Assembly: GCA_050303415.1 (NCBI GenBank)
Contig: JBNLBS010000001.1
Span: 62,001 to 126,000, forward strand
DNA from: JBNLBS01 sp050303415
GTDB lineage: Bacteria > Pseudomonadota > Gammaproteobacteria > Methylococcales > Methylomonadaceae
Direction of reading: 5' to 3'
Length of the DNA stretch: 64,000 nt
The notes under the pieces were generated by a model. The model was not told where the DNA came from. It did not search any database and worked only from the letters and a program-made list of their open reading frames with translations. Positions 41,128-49,963 of this stretch are shown in pieces (within the stretch, counting starts at the first letter, position 1; each line of letters starts with the position of its first letter). The translations under genes and the position numbers were made by a program.

Positions 41128-42225
41128 TTAAATCAACTTATATCTATCCATCATATTTAAATCCTCAGCGACTGATCTACAGGTCAAAGCTCCATTCAGG
41201 GTATTAATTGCTCTTTTCAAGCCCTTATCAACCAGTAAACCTTTCACGCCCTCCGATGCTATTTTTTCTATGTAAGGTAAATTCGCCTCAGACAATGCCA
41301 ATGTTGACGTTCTTGGATAGGCTCCCGGCATATTGGTAACACAGTAATGAATTACATCATGCTTAATAAATACCGGAGACGTATGTGATGTTGGTTTTGA
41401 TGTTTCGATACAACCACCCTGATCTATGCTCACATCCACTACAACTGATCCTGCTTCCATACTGCAAACCATCGCTTCGGTAATCAACTTTGGTGCCTTT
41501 GCACCTCTACATAACACTGCCCCAACAACTAAATCAGCATCTTTGATAGAATGCTTAATTTTTTCCTCCGACGATACAAATACATTCAGGCCCGACAGGC
41601 TTTGCCGCTTAATATCCTCCAAACGGGCCAAATCCAGACCGGCCATATGGACCTCAGCCCCCATAGCTAAAGCCACTCGTGCCGAATGCTGTCCAACAAC
41701 ACCATTACCTAAAATAACCACTTTTCCGTATGACTGCCCCAGAACATTGCCTAACTGCATGCCTTTGCCTTGATTGAACTTCGCTAAATAATAACTTCCC
41801 ATCAAGGTTGCCATATTGCCTGCCACAGCACTCATCGGGGCCAAAATTGGCAAACGGCCTTGTGCATCCTCTAAAGTTTCATATGCAATCGCAGTGGTTT
41901 TTTTCTTTAACAACTCTTGGGTTAAGTCTTTTTCAACCCCTGACAAATGAAAAAAAGTAAAAACCATCTGCTCGGTCAAAAACTGGTATTCTACCGGTAA
42001 AGGCTCCTTTACCTTTACCACCAGTTCAGTTTGCCAAGCTTCGGCAGCCGTTACGATTCTCGCCCCTGCCTGTTCATACTGTTCATTGCTAAAACCTGAT
42101 CCGTGACCCGCATCTGACTCAATTAACAATTCGTGCCCAGCATGTACCAATTTTTTTACTGCCTGTGGAATTACAGACACTCTGTTTTCGCGGTCTTTTA
42201 TTTCTTTTGGCACCCCTATAATCAT
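41128..42225 (-). CDS. ald: Alanine dehydrogenase
   Basis: NAD-dependent reversible amination of pyruvate to L-alanine, a known ammonium entry route in methanotrophs. 365 residues. MIIGVPKEIKDRENRV start, VKVKEP in the N-terminal domain, and the nucleotide-binding VVILGNGVVGQHSA at about 170 (GxGxxG with Asn) are all family features. Its ATG overlaps the glk stop as ATGA, so glk and ald are coupled. Confidence 0.96.
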   Translation of the reverse strand: MIIGVPKEIKDRENRVSVIPQAVKKLVHAGHELLIESDAGHGSGFSNEQYEQAGARIVTAAEAWQTELVVKVKEPLPVEYQFLTEQMVFTFFHLSGVEKDLTQELLKKKTTAIAYETLEDAQGRLPILAPMSAVAGNMATLMGSYYLAKFNQGKGMQLGNVLGQSYGKVVILGNGVVGQHSARVALAMGAEVHMAGLDLARLEDIKRQSLSGLNVFVSSEEKIKHSIKDADLVVGAVLCRGAKAPKLITEAMVCSMEAGSVVVDVSIDQGGCIETSKPTSHTSPVFIKHDVIHYCVTNMPGAYPRTSTLALSEANLPYIEKIASEGVKGLLVDKGLKRAINTLNGALTCRSVAEDLNMMDRYKLI

Positions 42226-43214
42226 AACTCGCTTCCTGTGTTTTTTTCTGCAACCGATAGCGCACCCAACAGTGCAACTTCAGGGTTTATACAAATTCTT
42301 ACCGGAATTTGGGATAACATTTCCCGATACCTGCCTTTAGCCAAAAAACCCTCCATAAATTTACCATTTTGCATAAACGGTAAATTTTTTGCTGCAATCC
42401 CACCTGCCAAATACACCCCACCATAAGGCAGGCATTTTAATGCCAGATTACCGGATTCTGCTCCATAAATTCTACAAAACATATCCATCGCCTGCATACA
42501 CAGCTGACCCTTACCCGATAAAGCCTGCTCACTTATCACTGCTGCTGGATCATTTTTGTCTAATAAAGCTATTAAATCCGACTTGATCGGATTTTTTGTT
42601 TTTTTCTGTAGAAATTGATAAATATTATGCAATCCCTCACCCGACAATATTCGCTCACAACTTACATGCTCAGGATATTGAGTGAATAAAAATTGCAACA
42701 GACTGATTTCTTCCTGATTTGTCGGTGCATAATCCGCATGACCACCTTCTGCCGCGAGAACATGATAATCTTCACCATCCCATGCAATGATCGATTCACC
42801 CAAACCTGTTCCAGCTGCCAATACGGCAATATTGCCTGTCTTGTGCACTGATTTTGAATTTAGATCGACAAAGTCTTGTTCAGGTAAGCTTAAAACTCCC
42901 CACGCTGTTGCCTCCAAATCATTTATCAAACGAACGGGTTCAATACTCAGCTGTTGTGCTATTTCTTCACACTTTAACACCCAAGGTAAATTAGTGGCAT
43001 CACAATCACCATCATCAATTCGTCCGGCTACGGCAATACACGCAGATTCTATTGGTAAACTTATATCGGTTAAAAACTCGACTAATAGTTCAGAAAAGCT
43101 TTGATAATCTGCACTTCGAAAATATTGTTTCTTTATGCAACCTTCCTTATCCTGCCCTTTAGCAAACAAAGCCAGTATTGTTTTTGTACCGCCAACATCA
43201 CCAACAAGAATCAT
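42222..43214 (-). CDS. glk: Glucokinase
   Basis: ATP-dependent phosphorylation of glucose. 330 residues of the Glk (E. coli-type) family: phosphate-binding GDVGGTKT at the start, LAAGTGLGESI (adenosine/phosphate region), and the glucose-site block LAAEGGHADYAP. In methanotrophs, glucokinase is thought to recycle glucose from glycogen or sucrose (known, not shown here). Separated from the DUF411 gene by only three bases. Confidence 0.94.
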   Translation of the reverse strand: MILVGDVGGTKTILALFAKGQDKEGCIKKQYFRSADYQSFSELLVEFLTDISLPIESACIAVAGRIDDGDCDATNLPWVLKCEEIAQQLSIEPVRLINDLEATAWGVLSLPEQDFVDLNSKSVHKTGNIAVLAAGTGLGESIIAWDGEDYHVLAAEGGHADYAPTNQEEISLLQFLFTQYPEHVSCERILSGEGLHNIYQFLQKKTKNPIKSDLIALLDKNDPAAVISEQALSGKGQLCMQAMDMFCRIYGAESGNLALKCLPYGGVYLAGGIAAKNLPFMQNGKFMEGFLAKGRYREMLSQIPVRICINPEVALLGALSVAEKNTGSEL

Positions 43215-43217
43215 ATG

Positions 43218-43658
43218 CTACTCATAGCTGGAAAAAACCTGAAAGTGGTTTTCTTTATCAAATGCAACCACTTTGTAAGGGTCTTTTCTACCGCCCATTT
43301 CCATTCCTGGTGTTCCACTTGGCATTCCAGGTACGGCAATACCGACTACTTTAGGTTTTAACTGCAATAGTTTTTTAATATCATTGGCCGGTACATGCCC
43401 TTCAATTACGTAGCCATTAACTATAGCTGTATGGCAGGATGACATCTGTTGAGGCACGCCATATTTTTCTTTAATAGCGTGAACATCATCGGTCACAATA
43501 TCTTTCACATTGAATTGATTTTCTTTTAAATGCGCCAACCACTTTCCACAGCAACCACATGACGGGCTGCGATAAACCACAATATCTATATCTTCTTCAG
43601 CATAAACATTAAGCGCCGTAAAACCTAACAAGATAAAAACAACCATTAGTTTCTTCAT
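43218..43658 (-). CDS. DUF411 metal-binding periplasmic protein
   Basis: 146 residues with a signal peptide (MKKLMVVFILLGFTALNVYA). The mature start carries SPSCGCCGKW, the CxCC motif of the DUF411 family that is linked to copper or other thiophilic metal handling. Further ligand candidates are SCHTA, GHVP and the Met-rich PGMPSGTPGMEMGGR. First gene of a run with glk and ald. Given its position 3 kb from pmoC, a copper role is plausible (inference). Confidence 0.88.
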   Translation of the reverse strand: MKKLMVVFILLGFTALNVYAEEDIDIVVYRSPSCGCCGKWLAHLKENQFNVKDIVTDDVHAIKEKYGVPQQMSSCHTAIVNGYVIEGHVPANDIKKLLQLKPKVVGIAVPGMPSGTPGMEMGGRKDPYKVVAFDKENHFQVFSSYE

Positions 43659-43712
43659 AATACAACCTTCAATCCCAGTTTATATAATCTATAAGGCCTA
43701 ACACTGCATGTA

Positions 43713-44132
43713 CTATTCCCCATTCAGCGTCAAAACCAGCCTACGTGCCCCGGCATAATTACGGTGCTCACACAAATATATACCTTGCCACATCCCCAAC
43801 TTTAAACGCCCTTTTGCCACAGGAATAGTTAAATCCGGCCCTAATAGCACAGTTTTCAAATGTGCCGGCATATCATCACTTCCTTCCAAAGTATGCTTAA
43901 AGTATGGTTCATTTTCGGGTACTATTTTTGAGAAATATGCCTCCATATCCTCCCTAACATCCGGATCGGCATTTTCATTAATCGCCAATGACGCTGATGT
44001 ATGCTGCATGAATATATGCAACAAACCTGTTTTAATCCGACTTAGTTCCGGCAAATTGCTATAAACCTCGTCAGTAACCAAATGAAAACCACGCGGCTTG
44101 GCTTTTAAAGTCATTTTTTTCTGTAGCCACAT
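43713..44132 (-). CDS. YjbQ/UPF0047 family protein
   Basis: 139 residues from ATG 44132, preceded by AGGG. A TTG two codons earlier is possible, but family members start MW. The conserved blocks AKPRGFHLVTDEV, LHIFMQHTSASL and WQGIYLCEHR identify UPF0047, whose members include secondary thiamine-phosphate synthase activity in E. coli YjbQ. True physiological role is uncertain. Confidence 0.92.
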   Translation of the reverse strand: MWLQKKMTLKAKPRGFHLVTDEVYSNLPELSRIKTGLLHIFMQHTSASLAINENADPDVREDMEAYFSKIVPENEPYFKHTLEGSDDMPAHLKTVLLGPDLTIPVAKGRLKLGMWQGIYLCEHRNYAGARRLVLTLNGE

Positions 44133-44140
44133 AAGCAACC

Positions 44141-45598
44141 CTAAAAAACAGTCTTAATTAAAACTGAAGTAAACAATGTAATCAATAAAACAGCAATAAT
44201 ATTGAGAATAATCCCTATCCGAAGCATTTCCCAAATTTTTATTCTTCCACTGCTAAAAATGATTGCATTGGGGGGAGTTGCTACCGGAAACATAAAAGCA
44301 CAGGATGCAGCTAATGTTGCCGGCAGCATTAACCATACTGCCGGCAAATTCATGACTTTTGCCGCCGATATTAAAATAGGCATAACCAATTGTGTTGTCG
44401 CTGTATTTGAAGTAAGTTCAGTCAATGCTGACATGACGGCTGTTACTGCAAATATAATCAATTCAGGTGAGGCTGTTTGTAAAGCGGACAGCTGAGAAGC
44501 AACATAAGCGGATAAACCACTTTCTGAAAAACCATAAGCTAAAGCAAAACCACCACCAAACAAAATAATGACCGCCCAGGGTAACTGCAGAAAAACCTTT
44601 TCATCTAACAAACGGACCTGCCCATCCGCCTGCTGTCGAACAGGAATAAAAAACAGTAGCGAGGCCATGGCAATAGCAACACTACCATCATCAATTAAAC
44701 CTCCGTATTCAAACAGACCTGACCAGCCAATAATGACCAGATCACCAATAATCAATCCTTTTCGGGTGATCCATAATACAGCGGTAAGCAAAAAAACAAT
44801 CAATACCGAGATCTCTTCAGTACTAATCCGTCCTAATTGTCTTTTTTCATCCATGATCAATTGTTTTAATCTTTTTGAGCCCGGCAGGTTTCTTAAATAA
44901 ATACCTGCGAGCACAATGGCCAACAATACAAGTATTAATATTCCAACAGGTAACGCAATCAACATCCATTGTGCAAAACTAATCGTCGTACCGGTAGCTA
45001 TTTCATAAAATCGGGCAAAAACCAGATTGGGTGCTGTACCCACCAACGTCAGCATCCCGCCAACCGATGCAGAATATGCAATTGACAGCAACAACCCAAC
45101 AGAAAAGCGATGAGCCTGCTCTATACTCAATGTCTGTTCATAACGTGAAATAATTGCCAATGCTATTGGCAACATCACCAAAGCGGTGGCAGTATTGGAT
45201 ATCCACATGGACAAGCCCGCCGTAGCCAGCATAAAACCCATGACCAATAATGCCGGCGATGTGCCACATAAAGCCAATATATTTAAGGCGATACGTTTAT
45301 GTAGTTGCCAACGCTCCATCGCTAAAGCAATCATAAAGCCGCCTACAAACAAGAATACTGTTGAGTTTATATACTGACTGGCAACGTCTTTACTGCTGGC
45401 AATGCCGAGTACAGGAAACAAAACTAACGGCAACAAGGCCGTTGCCGCTAATGGAATGGCTTCTGTCACCCAGAAAATTGACATTAACACGGCGACAGCC
45501 GCCATTCTAGTTATTTGTTCATTGCCATTCAGGTCAACAAAAACAAACATCATGCCGGCAAATAACACTCCGACAAGCAAGCCAATTTTCCTAGTCAT
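44141..45598 (-). CDS. DASS/SLC13 family sodium-coupled anion transporter
   Basis: Inner-membrane permease of 485 residues with about 11-12 membrane segments. The two SNT-type motifs of the divalent anion:Na+ symporters are visible as ISNTATALVMLP (about residue 135) and TSNTATTQLVMP (about residue 395). Substrate could be a dicarboxylate, sulfate or phosphate; sequence does not say. It follows hemE by six bases. Confidence 0.9.
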   Translation of the reverse strand: MTRKIGLLVGVLFAGMMFVFVDLNGNEQITRMAAVAVLMSIFWVTEAIPLAATALLPLVLFPVLGIASSKDVASQYINSTVFLFVGGFMIALAMERWQLHKRIALNILALCGTSPALLVMGFMLATAGLSMWISNTATALVMLPIALAIISRYEQTLSIEQAHRFSVGLLLSIAYSASVGGMLTLVGTAPNLVFARFYEIATGTTISFAQWMLIALPVGILILVLLAIVLAGIYLRNLPGSKRLKQLIMDEKRQLGRISTEEISVLIVFLLTAVLWITRKGLIIGDLVIIGWSGLFEYGGLIDDGSVAIAMASLLFFIPVRQQADGQVRLLDEKVFLQLPWAVIILFGGGFALAYGFSESGLSAYVASQLSALQTASPELIIFAVTAVMSALTELTSNTATTQLVMPILISAAKVMNLPAVWLMLPATLAASCAFMFPVATPPNAIIFSSGRIKIWEMLRIGIILNIIAVLLITLFTSVLIKTVF

Positions 45599-45604
45599 TG
45601 TTTT

Positions 45605-46672
45605 TTAGGCTTGATGAAATTCCGGACTGAATTCATGAACCGCATCGACCATTGCCTTAACATTCTCTGGATTAATGTCAGGCAAAATACCGTGCCCTAG
45701 ATTAAAAACATGTCCCGAACCATTGCCATATTTTTGCAGAATGGCTTTGACTTTTTCTCTGATCACTTCCGGATTGGCATACAACGCAATCGGATCCATA
45801 TTCCCTTGCAGCGCGACTTTATCACCGACACGCGCGCGCGCCAACTGAATATCGGTTTGCCAATCAAGGCCTAAAGCATCGTAACCGGCATCCGCCATTG
45901 CTTCCAACCACAAACCACCACCCTTGCTAAACAGTATGGTTGGAATCTTTTGGCCATCCCCCGTAGTGTTTAATTGTGCTCTTACCTGTTTGGCATAATG
46001 TAAAGAAAACTCAAGATAGTCTTCAGTTGTCAGCATACCGCCCCAGGTATCAAACAACATAACTGCCTGCGCACCGGCCTGTATTTGCGCATTTAAATAC
46101 GAAGCAACTGATTGAGCATTCTTTTCCAGCAGCTCATGCATCAATTTTGGTTGTTCATACATTAAGCCTTTTACTTTAGAGAAACTTTTACTGCTGGCTC
46201 CTTCCACCATATAGGTCGCCAAAGTCCACGGACTACCGGAAAAACCAATCAATGGCACTCTACCCTGAAGGTTTTTTCTAATTAAACTTACCGCATCCAC
46301 TACATATTTCAATTCATCATGCGGGTCAGGTATTGGTAACTTATGTACATCGGCCGCAGTTCTTATCGGTTTTTTAAATTTAGGCCCCTCGCCTTCGGAA
46401 AAATAAAGCCCTAACCCCATGGCATCGGGAATCGTTAAAATATCTGAAAATAAAATTGCCGCATCAAAATCAAAACGCTCCAAAGGCTGCAAGGTAACCT
46501 CGCAAGCTAACTCCGGATTAGTACACAAATCCAAAAAGCTACCCGCCTGTTCCCGAACTTTTCTGTATTCCGGCAGATATCGCCCAGCCTGACGCATCAT
46601 CCATATTGGTGTTCGATCAACAGGCTGCTTTAATAAAGTTCGAATAAAGGTGTCGTTTTTTAATTCTGTCAT
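45605..46672 (-). CDS. hemE: Uroporphyrinogen III decarboxylase
   Basis: Haem biosynthesis: four decarboxylations of uroporphyrinogen III to coproporphyrinogen III. 355 residues, standard length. PIWMMRQAGRYLPEYR is the N-terminal signature with its substrate-binding arginines, the catalytic Asp lies in AILFSDILTIPDAMGL, and NLGHGILP closes the C-terminal part. It stands after the damX-like gene, as in many Gammaproteobacteria. Confidence 0.97.
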   Translation of the reverse strand: MTELKNDTFIRTLLKQPVDRTPIWMMRQAGRYLPEYRKVREQAGSFLDLCTNPELACEVTLQPLERFDFDAAILFSDILTIPDAMGLGLYFSEGEGPKFKKPIRTAADVHKLPIPDPHDELKYVVDAVSLIRKNLQGRVPLIGFSGSPWTLATYMVEGASSKSFSKVKGLMYEQPKLMHELLEKNAQSVASYLNAQIQAGAQAVMLFDTWGGMLTTEDYLEFSLHYAKQVRAQLNTTGDGQKIPTILFSKGGGLWLEAMADAGYDALGLDWQTDIQLARARVGDKVALQGNMDPIALYANPEVIREKVKAILQKYGNGSGHVFNLGHGILPDINPENVKAMVDAVHEFSPEFHQA

Positions 46673-46714
46673 TACTTTGTCTTAAATATTCAATTAATGT
46701 TAATTTCTGCCGTA

Positions 46715-48295
46715 CTACTGCGCTTCTATTTTTAAATCCTTAATCTTTCTTACCCAAGACTTTCTGAACTGCTTAGGTAATGTCTGCATTGCTTTTCTTG
46801 CCTTAATATCATCAGTAAAAGAACCATACAGCAAAATGTATTTTTCCTGTGAGTTTTTAACAATTTTAATAAATTTTAACTTTTGCTTTAGCGTGCTGTA
46901 TTTTCTTATTTCCTTTTTTGCTGACTCTAATTGTGAAAGCGCCATCAATTGCAAGGTATAATTTTTTCCTGGCTGATCGGCTAACCACTTTTTGTCATCT
47001 CCGTCACCCTGTACTTTTTTGACCGCTGATTCACGCGCTTCAACTTTCTTAACGGCGGCAACAACCGGTTCGATTGTTTTTTCCACTACCGGCACTGGCA
47101 CTTTAACTTCGTTCGGCTTTATAGCACTGAGCGGTAGTTTCACTTCCGGCCTTTTTACCGGTTCAATATTTGGTTTTTTAACATCCTTTGTTATTACAGG
47201 CTTTATGACTGGTTTTACCACAGACTCAGGGGCAACTTGCTTCAGTTCGGAAGATTCATCATCCACGCTTTCTTGAATTGGCAATGCCATTTTATCCGGA
47301 ACAGGTTTATATTTTTCGGCGTCCACCTTCTTCCGTTCCGGCTTTTGCTCTTTTTCTGATTTTTTAGCAACTACAGGTGAATGAATAACCGGGGCTGTTG
47401 TTCTTTTCAAAAACACCGGTTTATCTTCTTGAATTCTGCTTTTAAGCTGTCCAGCCGGCTCTATTTCAGAATTAACGATTTCAATTTTTTTATGTGATTT
47501 GTCTTCTGACCAATCCACATAGCTTAATGCAATTGCTATTAATGCTGCCATTGAGGTCAGATATACCCAACCTCCTCCTGATACAAAATCGTGTTTACCT
47601 ATATTGGGTAAACAAGAAATAATCTTACCCGGCACACCATTACTTTCCCGATAGACTTTCACTACAAAGTTATCATCCAATGAATTTATTGAGTTTGAAA
47701 TAACTGATCTTTGTGATAAATCCTGAAGATACTCGGCACACTGCTTTAATGTTAATGGCGGCAGTTCAATAAAATGACACTCATCCAAAGCATGATCTGT
47801 ACTTACTTTTTTTATTACGTCATCATTATTTAATGAAAAAATAATCCTTAATGCCGGATTGGCTGCGGCATATTGAATTAAAGAGGTCGCTAGACCAGGT
47901 ACAAGCAAACCAGCATCATCAATTATTAACACTAATTTGTGATGCCGTTTGTCATACTCAGCCAATGTTGCAGCCAAATCAAACTGGTCAGTAGATAAAA
48001 TCCGTTGAAGGGTCTGCTTAATTTGGTTTTGAATCTGTTCAAAACTTAAAGAGGTAGATCCCTTAAGTACACAAAACTGCCTAGCCTCATGCTGTTTTTC
48101 CTGTAAAACTGCCAATAACGTTGTTTTACCTATCCCTTTAGGACCACAAACTATAAGAGATTGCCGCAAATTGGTAATCAAATGAATCAGTAAATCGAGC
48201 TTTTGCGAACGCTCCAATGTCAGCAAAGATTGGAAAGGGGCATTTGACACCAGCTTCCCTTCTTTTTTTTGACTTGAATTATAGGTTTCTTCCAT
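46715..48295 (-). CDS. DamX-like protein: AAA ATPase, membrane span and SPOR domain
   Basis: 526 residues. An ExeA/DamX-type AAA domain (about 15-225) with Walker A GPKGIGKTT and Walker B KLVLIIDDAG; a single membrane segment at about 240-260 (SMAALIAIALSYVDW); a long Pro/Lys/Val-rich periplasmic linker (about 275-435); and a C-terminal SPOR domain (NYTLQLMALSQLESAKKEI) that binds denuded peptidoglycan at the septum. Overlaps aroB by 17 bases. Position after aroKB is the conserved damX position. Confidence 0.88.
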   Translation of the reverse strand: MEETYNSSQKKEGKLVSNAPFQSLLTLERSQKLDLLIHLITNLRQSLIVCGPKGIGKTTLLAVLQEKQHEARQFCVLKGSTSLSFEQIQNQIKQTLQRILSTDQFDLAATLAEYDKRHHKLVLIIDDAGLLVPGLATSLIQYAAANPALRIIFSLNNDDVIKKVSTDHALDECHFIELPPLTLKQCAEYLQDLSQRSVISNSINSLDDNFVVKVYRESNGVPGKIISCLPNIGKHDFVSGGGWVYLTSMAALIAIALSYVDWSEDKSHKKIEIVNSEIEPAGQLKSRIQEDKPVFLKRTTAPVIHSPVVAKKSEKEQKPERKKVDAEKYKPVPDKMALPIQESVDDESSELKQVAPESVVKPVIKPVITKDVKKPNIEPVKRPEVKLPLSAIKPNEVKVPVPVVEKTIEPVVAAVKKVEARESAVKKVQGDGDDKKWLADQPGKNYTLQLMALSQLESAKKEIRKYSTLKQKLKFIKIVKNSQEKYILLYGSFTDDIKARKAMQTLPKQFRKSWVRKIKDLKIEAQ

Positions 48296-49364
48296 AGGTT
48301 TTCAGAGTCTGTTCTAACAAATCTTGATCGGCACTGATCGGTAAACTTGCCTGCCCGATTTTCTTCAAAAGGATTAGCTTGATATTGCCATCAATATTTT
48401 TCTTATCAACAGCCATCAGCTCCAAATAACGCTGACAGTTGATTTGTTCAGGTGGGACTACCGGCAATTTGGCCATTGCTAACAAATTAATTATACGGTC
48501 TACATCTTTATCAATTAGCCAGCCCATTCGCCGAGACAAGTCTGCTGCCTGACAAATTCCTATGGCAACAGCCTCACCATGCAAATATTGACCATAGCCC
48601 ATTCCTGTTTCAATCGCATGCCCAAAGGTATGGCCTAAATTTAACGTTGCTCTGACACCTGACTCCAACTCATCTTCAGCCACCACTTCTGCCTTGTTCT
48701 GACAAGAGCGTTCTATGGCATAAGTCATTGCCTGCTCATCCCTGTTTAATAAGACTGCGATATTTTCTTCCAGCCATATAAAGAACTCCTCATCTCGAAT
48801 CAATCCGTATTTAATCACTTCGGCCAAACCGGCAGACAACTGCCTATCATCCAGCGTATTTAATACACTGGTATCAGCAATAACACACTGAGGCTGATAA
48901 AAAGCACCTATCATGTTTTTACCCAACGGATGATTTACACCGGTCTTACCACCGACTGAAGAGTCCACTTGAGCCAGCAAGGTGGTTGGGATTTGAATAA
49001 ATGCAATACCGCGTTGATAGCAGGCAGCAGAAAATCCCCCCATATCACCGATAACGCCTCCACCCAATGCAATCAATGTTGCATTTCGACTAAATTTTTT
49101 TTCCAATAACTTATCAAACACCCTGTTAACATATTCCAGGGTTTTAAATTGTTCCCCATCGGGTAAGATAACCTTCTCCAGATCATGCCCTGCAAGGTTT
49201 TCTTCAACCTGTTGTAAATATAAAGGGGCAATTGTTTCATTGGTCACCACAACCACTTGTTTAGACTTTATATGTTCTGCGAAAATGCTTTTTTTAGACA
49301 ACAAATTCGGACCAATGTAAATTGGATAACTACGCTCGCCTAAATCAACTGATAATGTTTTCAT
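48279..49364 (-). CDS. aroB: 3-dehydroquinate synthase
   Basis: Second step of the shikimate pathway; NAD+ and metal dependent. 361 residues. GGGVIGDMGGFSA is the NAD-binding loop, TTLLAQVDSSVGGKTGVNHP supplies substrate contacts, and the metal ligands are Glu in EVIKYG and the histidines of LGHTFGHAIE and HGEAVAIG. Starts 4 bases after aroK. Confidence 0.97.
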   Translation of the reverse strand: MKTLSVDLGERSYPIYIGPNLLSKKSIFAEHIKSKQVVVVTNETIAPLYLQQVEENLAGHDLEKVILPDGEQFKTLEYVNRVFDKLLEKKFSRNATLIALGGGVIGDMGGFSAACYQRGIAFIQIPTTLLAQVDSSVGGKTGVNHPLGKNMIGAFYQPQCVIADTSVLNTLDDRQLSAGLAEVIKYGLIRDEEFFIWLEENIAVLLNRDEQAMTYAIERSCQNKAEVVAEDELESGVRATLNLGHTFGHAIETGMGYGQYLHGEAVAIGICQAADLSRRMGWLIDKDVDRIINLLAMAKLPVVPPEQINCQRYLELMAVDKKNIDGNIKLILLKKIGQASLPISADQDLLEQTLKTYGRNL

Positions 49365-49368
49365 GTAT

Positions 49369-49893
49369 TTAATTATTTTCCTTACTGTACTCGTCTAAAA
49401 TCGTTTTCACTACCAACTTGCTTTGCATATTGCCGGTATCTATTTTATAGTCGGCGCAATCCAAATAAAGTGGCTCTCGTTGCATAAATAGTTTTTCCAA
49501 CTCTTGTCTGGGATTTTCGGTATTTAATAATGGCCGCTGGTTATCCCGCCTTGTTCTTTCAATGATTTTATCGAGCGAACAGTACAAATAAACCACAAAA
49601 CCATGCTTGCTTAATAAGTCACGATTTTCCTTTCTTAATATTGCACCGCCACCGGTTGCCAAAATGACCCCTTGCAATTCAGTCAGCTGCTGTATCATTT
49701 TTTGTTCTCTATCCCTGAAGCCCTGCTCTCCTTCAAATTCAAAAATAGTCGGAATATCTACACCTGTTGTTTCTTCAATCGCTTTATCACTATCATAAAA
49801 AGGCAATTGTAAGGCTCTTGCCAGCTGTCTGCCTATTGTGCTCTTTCCAGCCCCCATGAGACCAATTAAATAAATGTTTTCTGATTGCTTCAC
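49369..49893 (-). CDS. aroK: Shikimate kinase
   Basis: Phosphorylates shikimate at O3. 174 residues. P-loop GLMGAGKSTIGR, shikimate-binding YDSDKAIE, DREQ and ATGGGAILR (GGG loop), and lid arginines in RRDNQRPLL. First of aroK-aroB-damX-like, separated from pilQ by a terminator. Confidence 0.97.
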   Translation of the reverse strand: MKQSENIYLIGLMGAGKSTIGRQLARALQLPFYDSDKAIEETTGVDIPTIFEFEGEQGFRDREQKMIQQLTELQGVILATGGGAILRKENRDLLSKHGFVVYLYCSLDKIIERTRRDNQRPLLNTENPRQELEKLFMQREPLYLDCADYKIDTGNMQSKLVVKTILDEYSKENN

Positions 49894-49920
49894 GGTTTTT
49901 ATCTATATTTTAAGGCATTA

Positions 49921-49946
49921 AAAAGGGGGCATTATGCCCCCTTTTT
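49921..49946. terminator. Palindromic terminator between pilQ and aroK
   Basis: AAAAGGGGGCAT and ATGCCCCCTTTTT form a perfect, nearly loopless palindrome with U runs possible in either direction. It probably ends most pilMNOPQ transcripts before aroK. Confidence 0.88.
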
Positions 49947-49963
49947 ACTTTTTGTAGAAGTGA

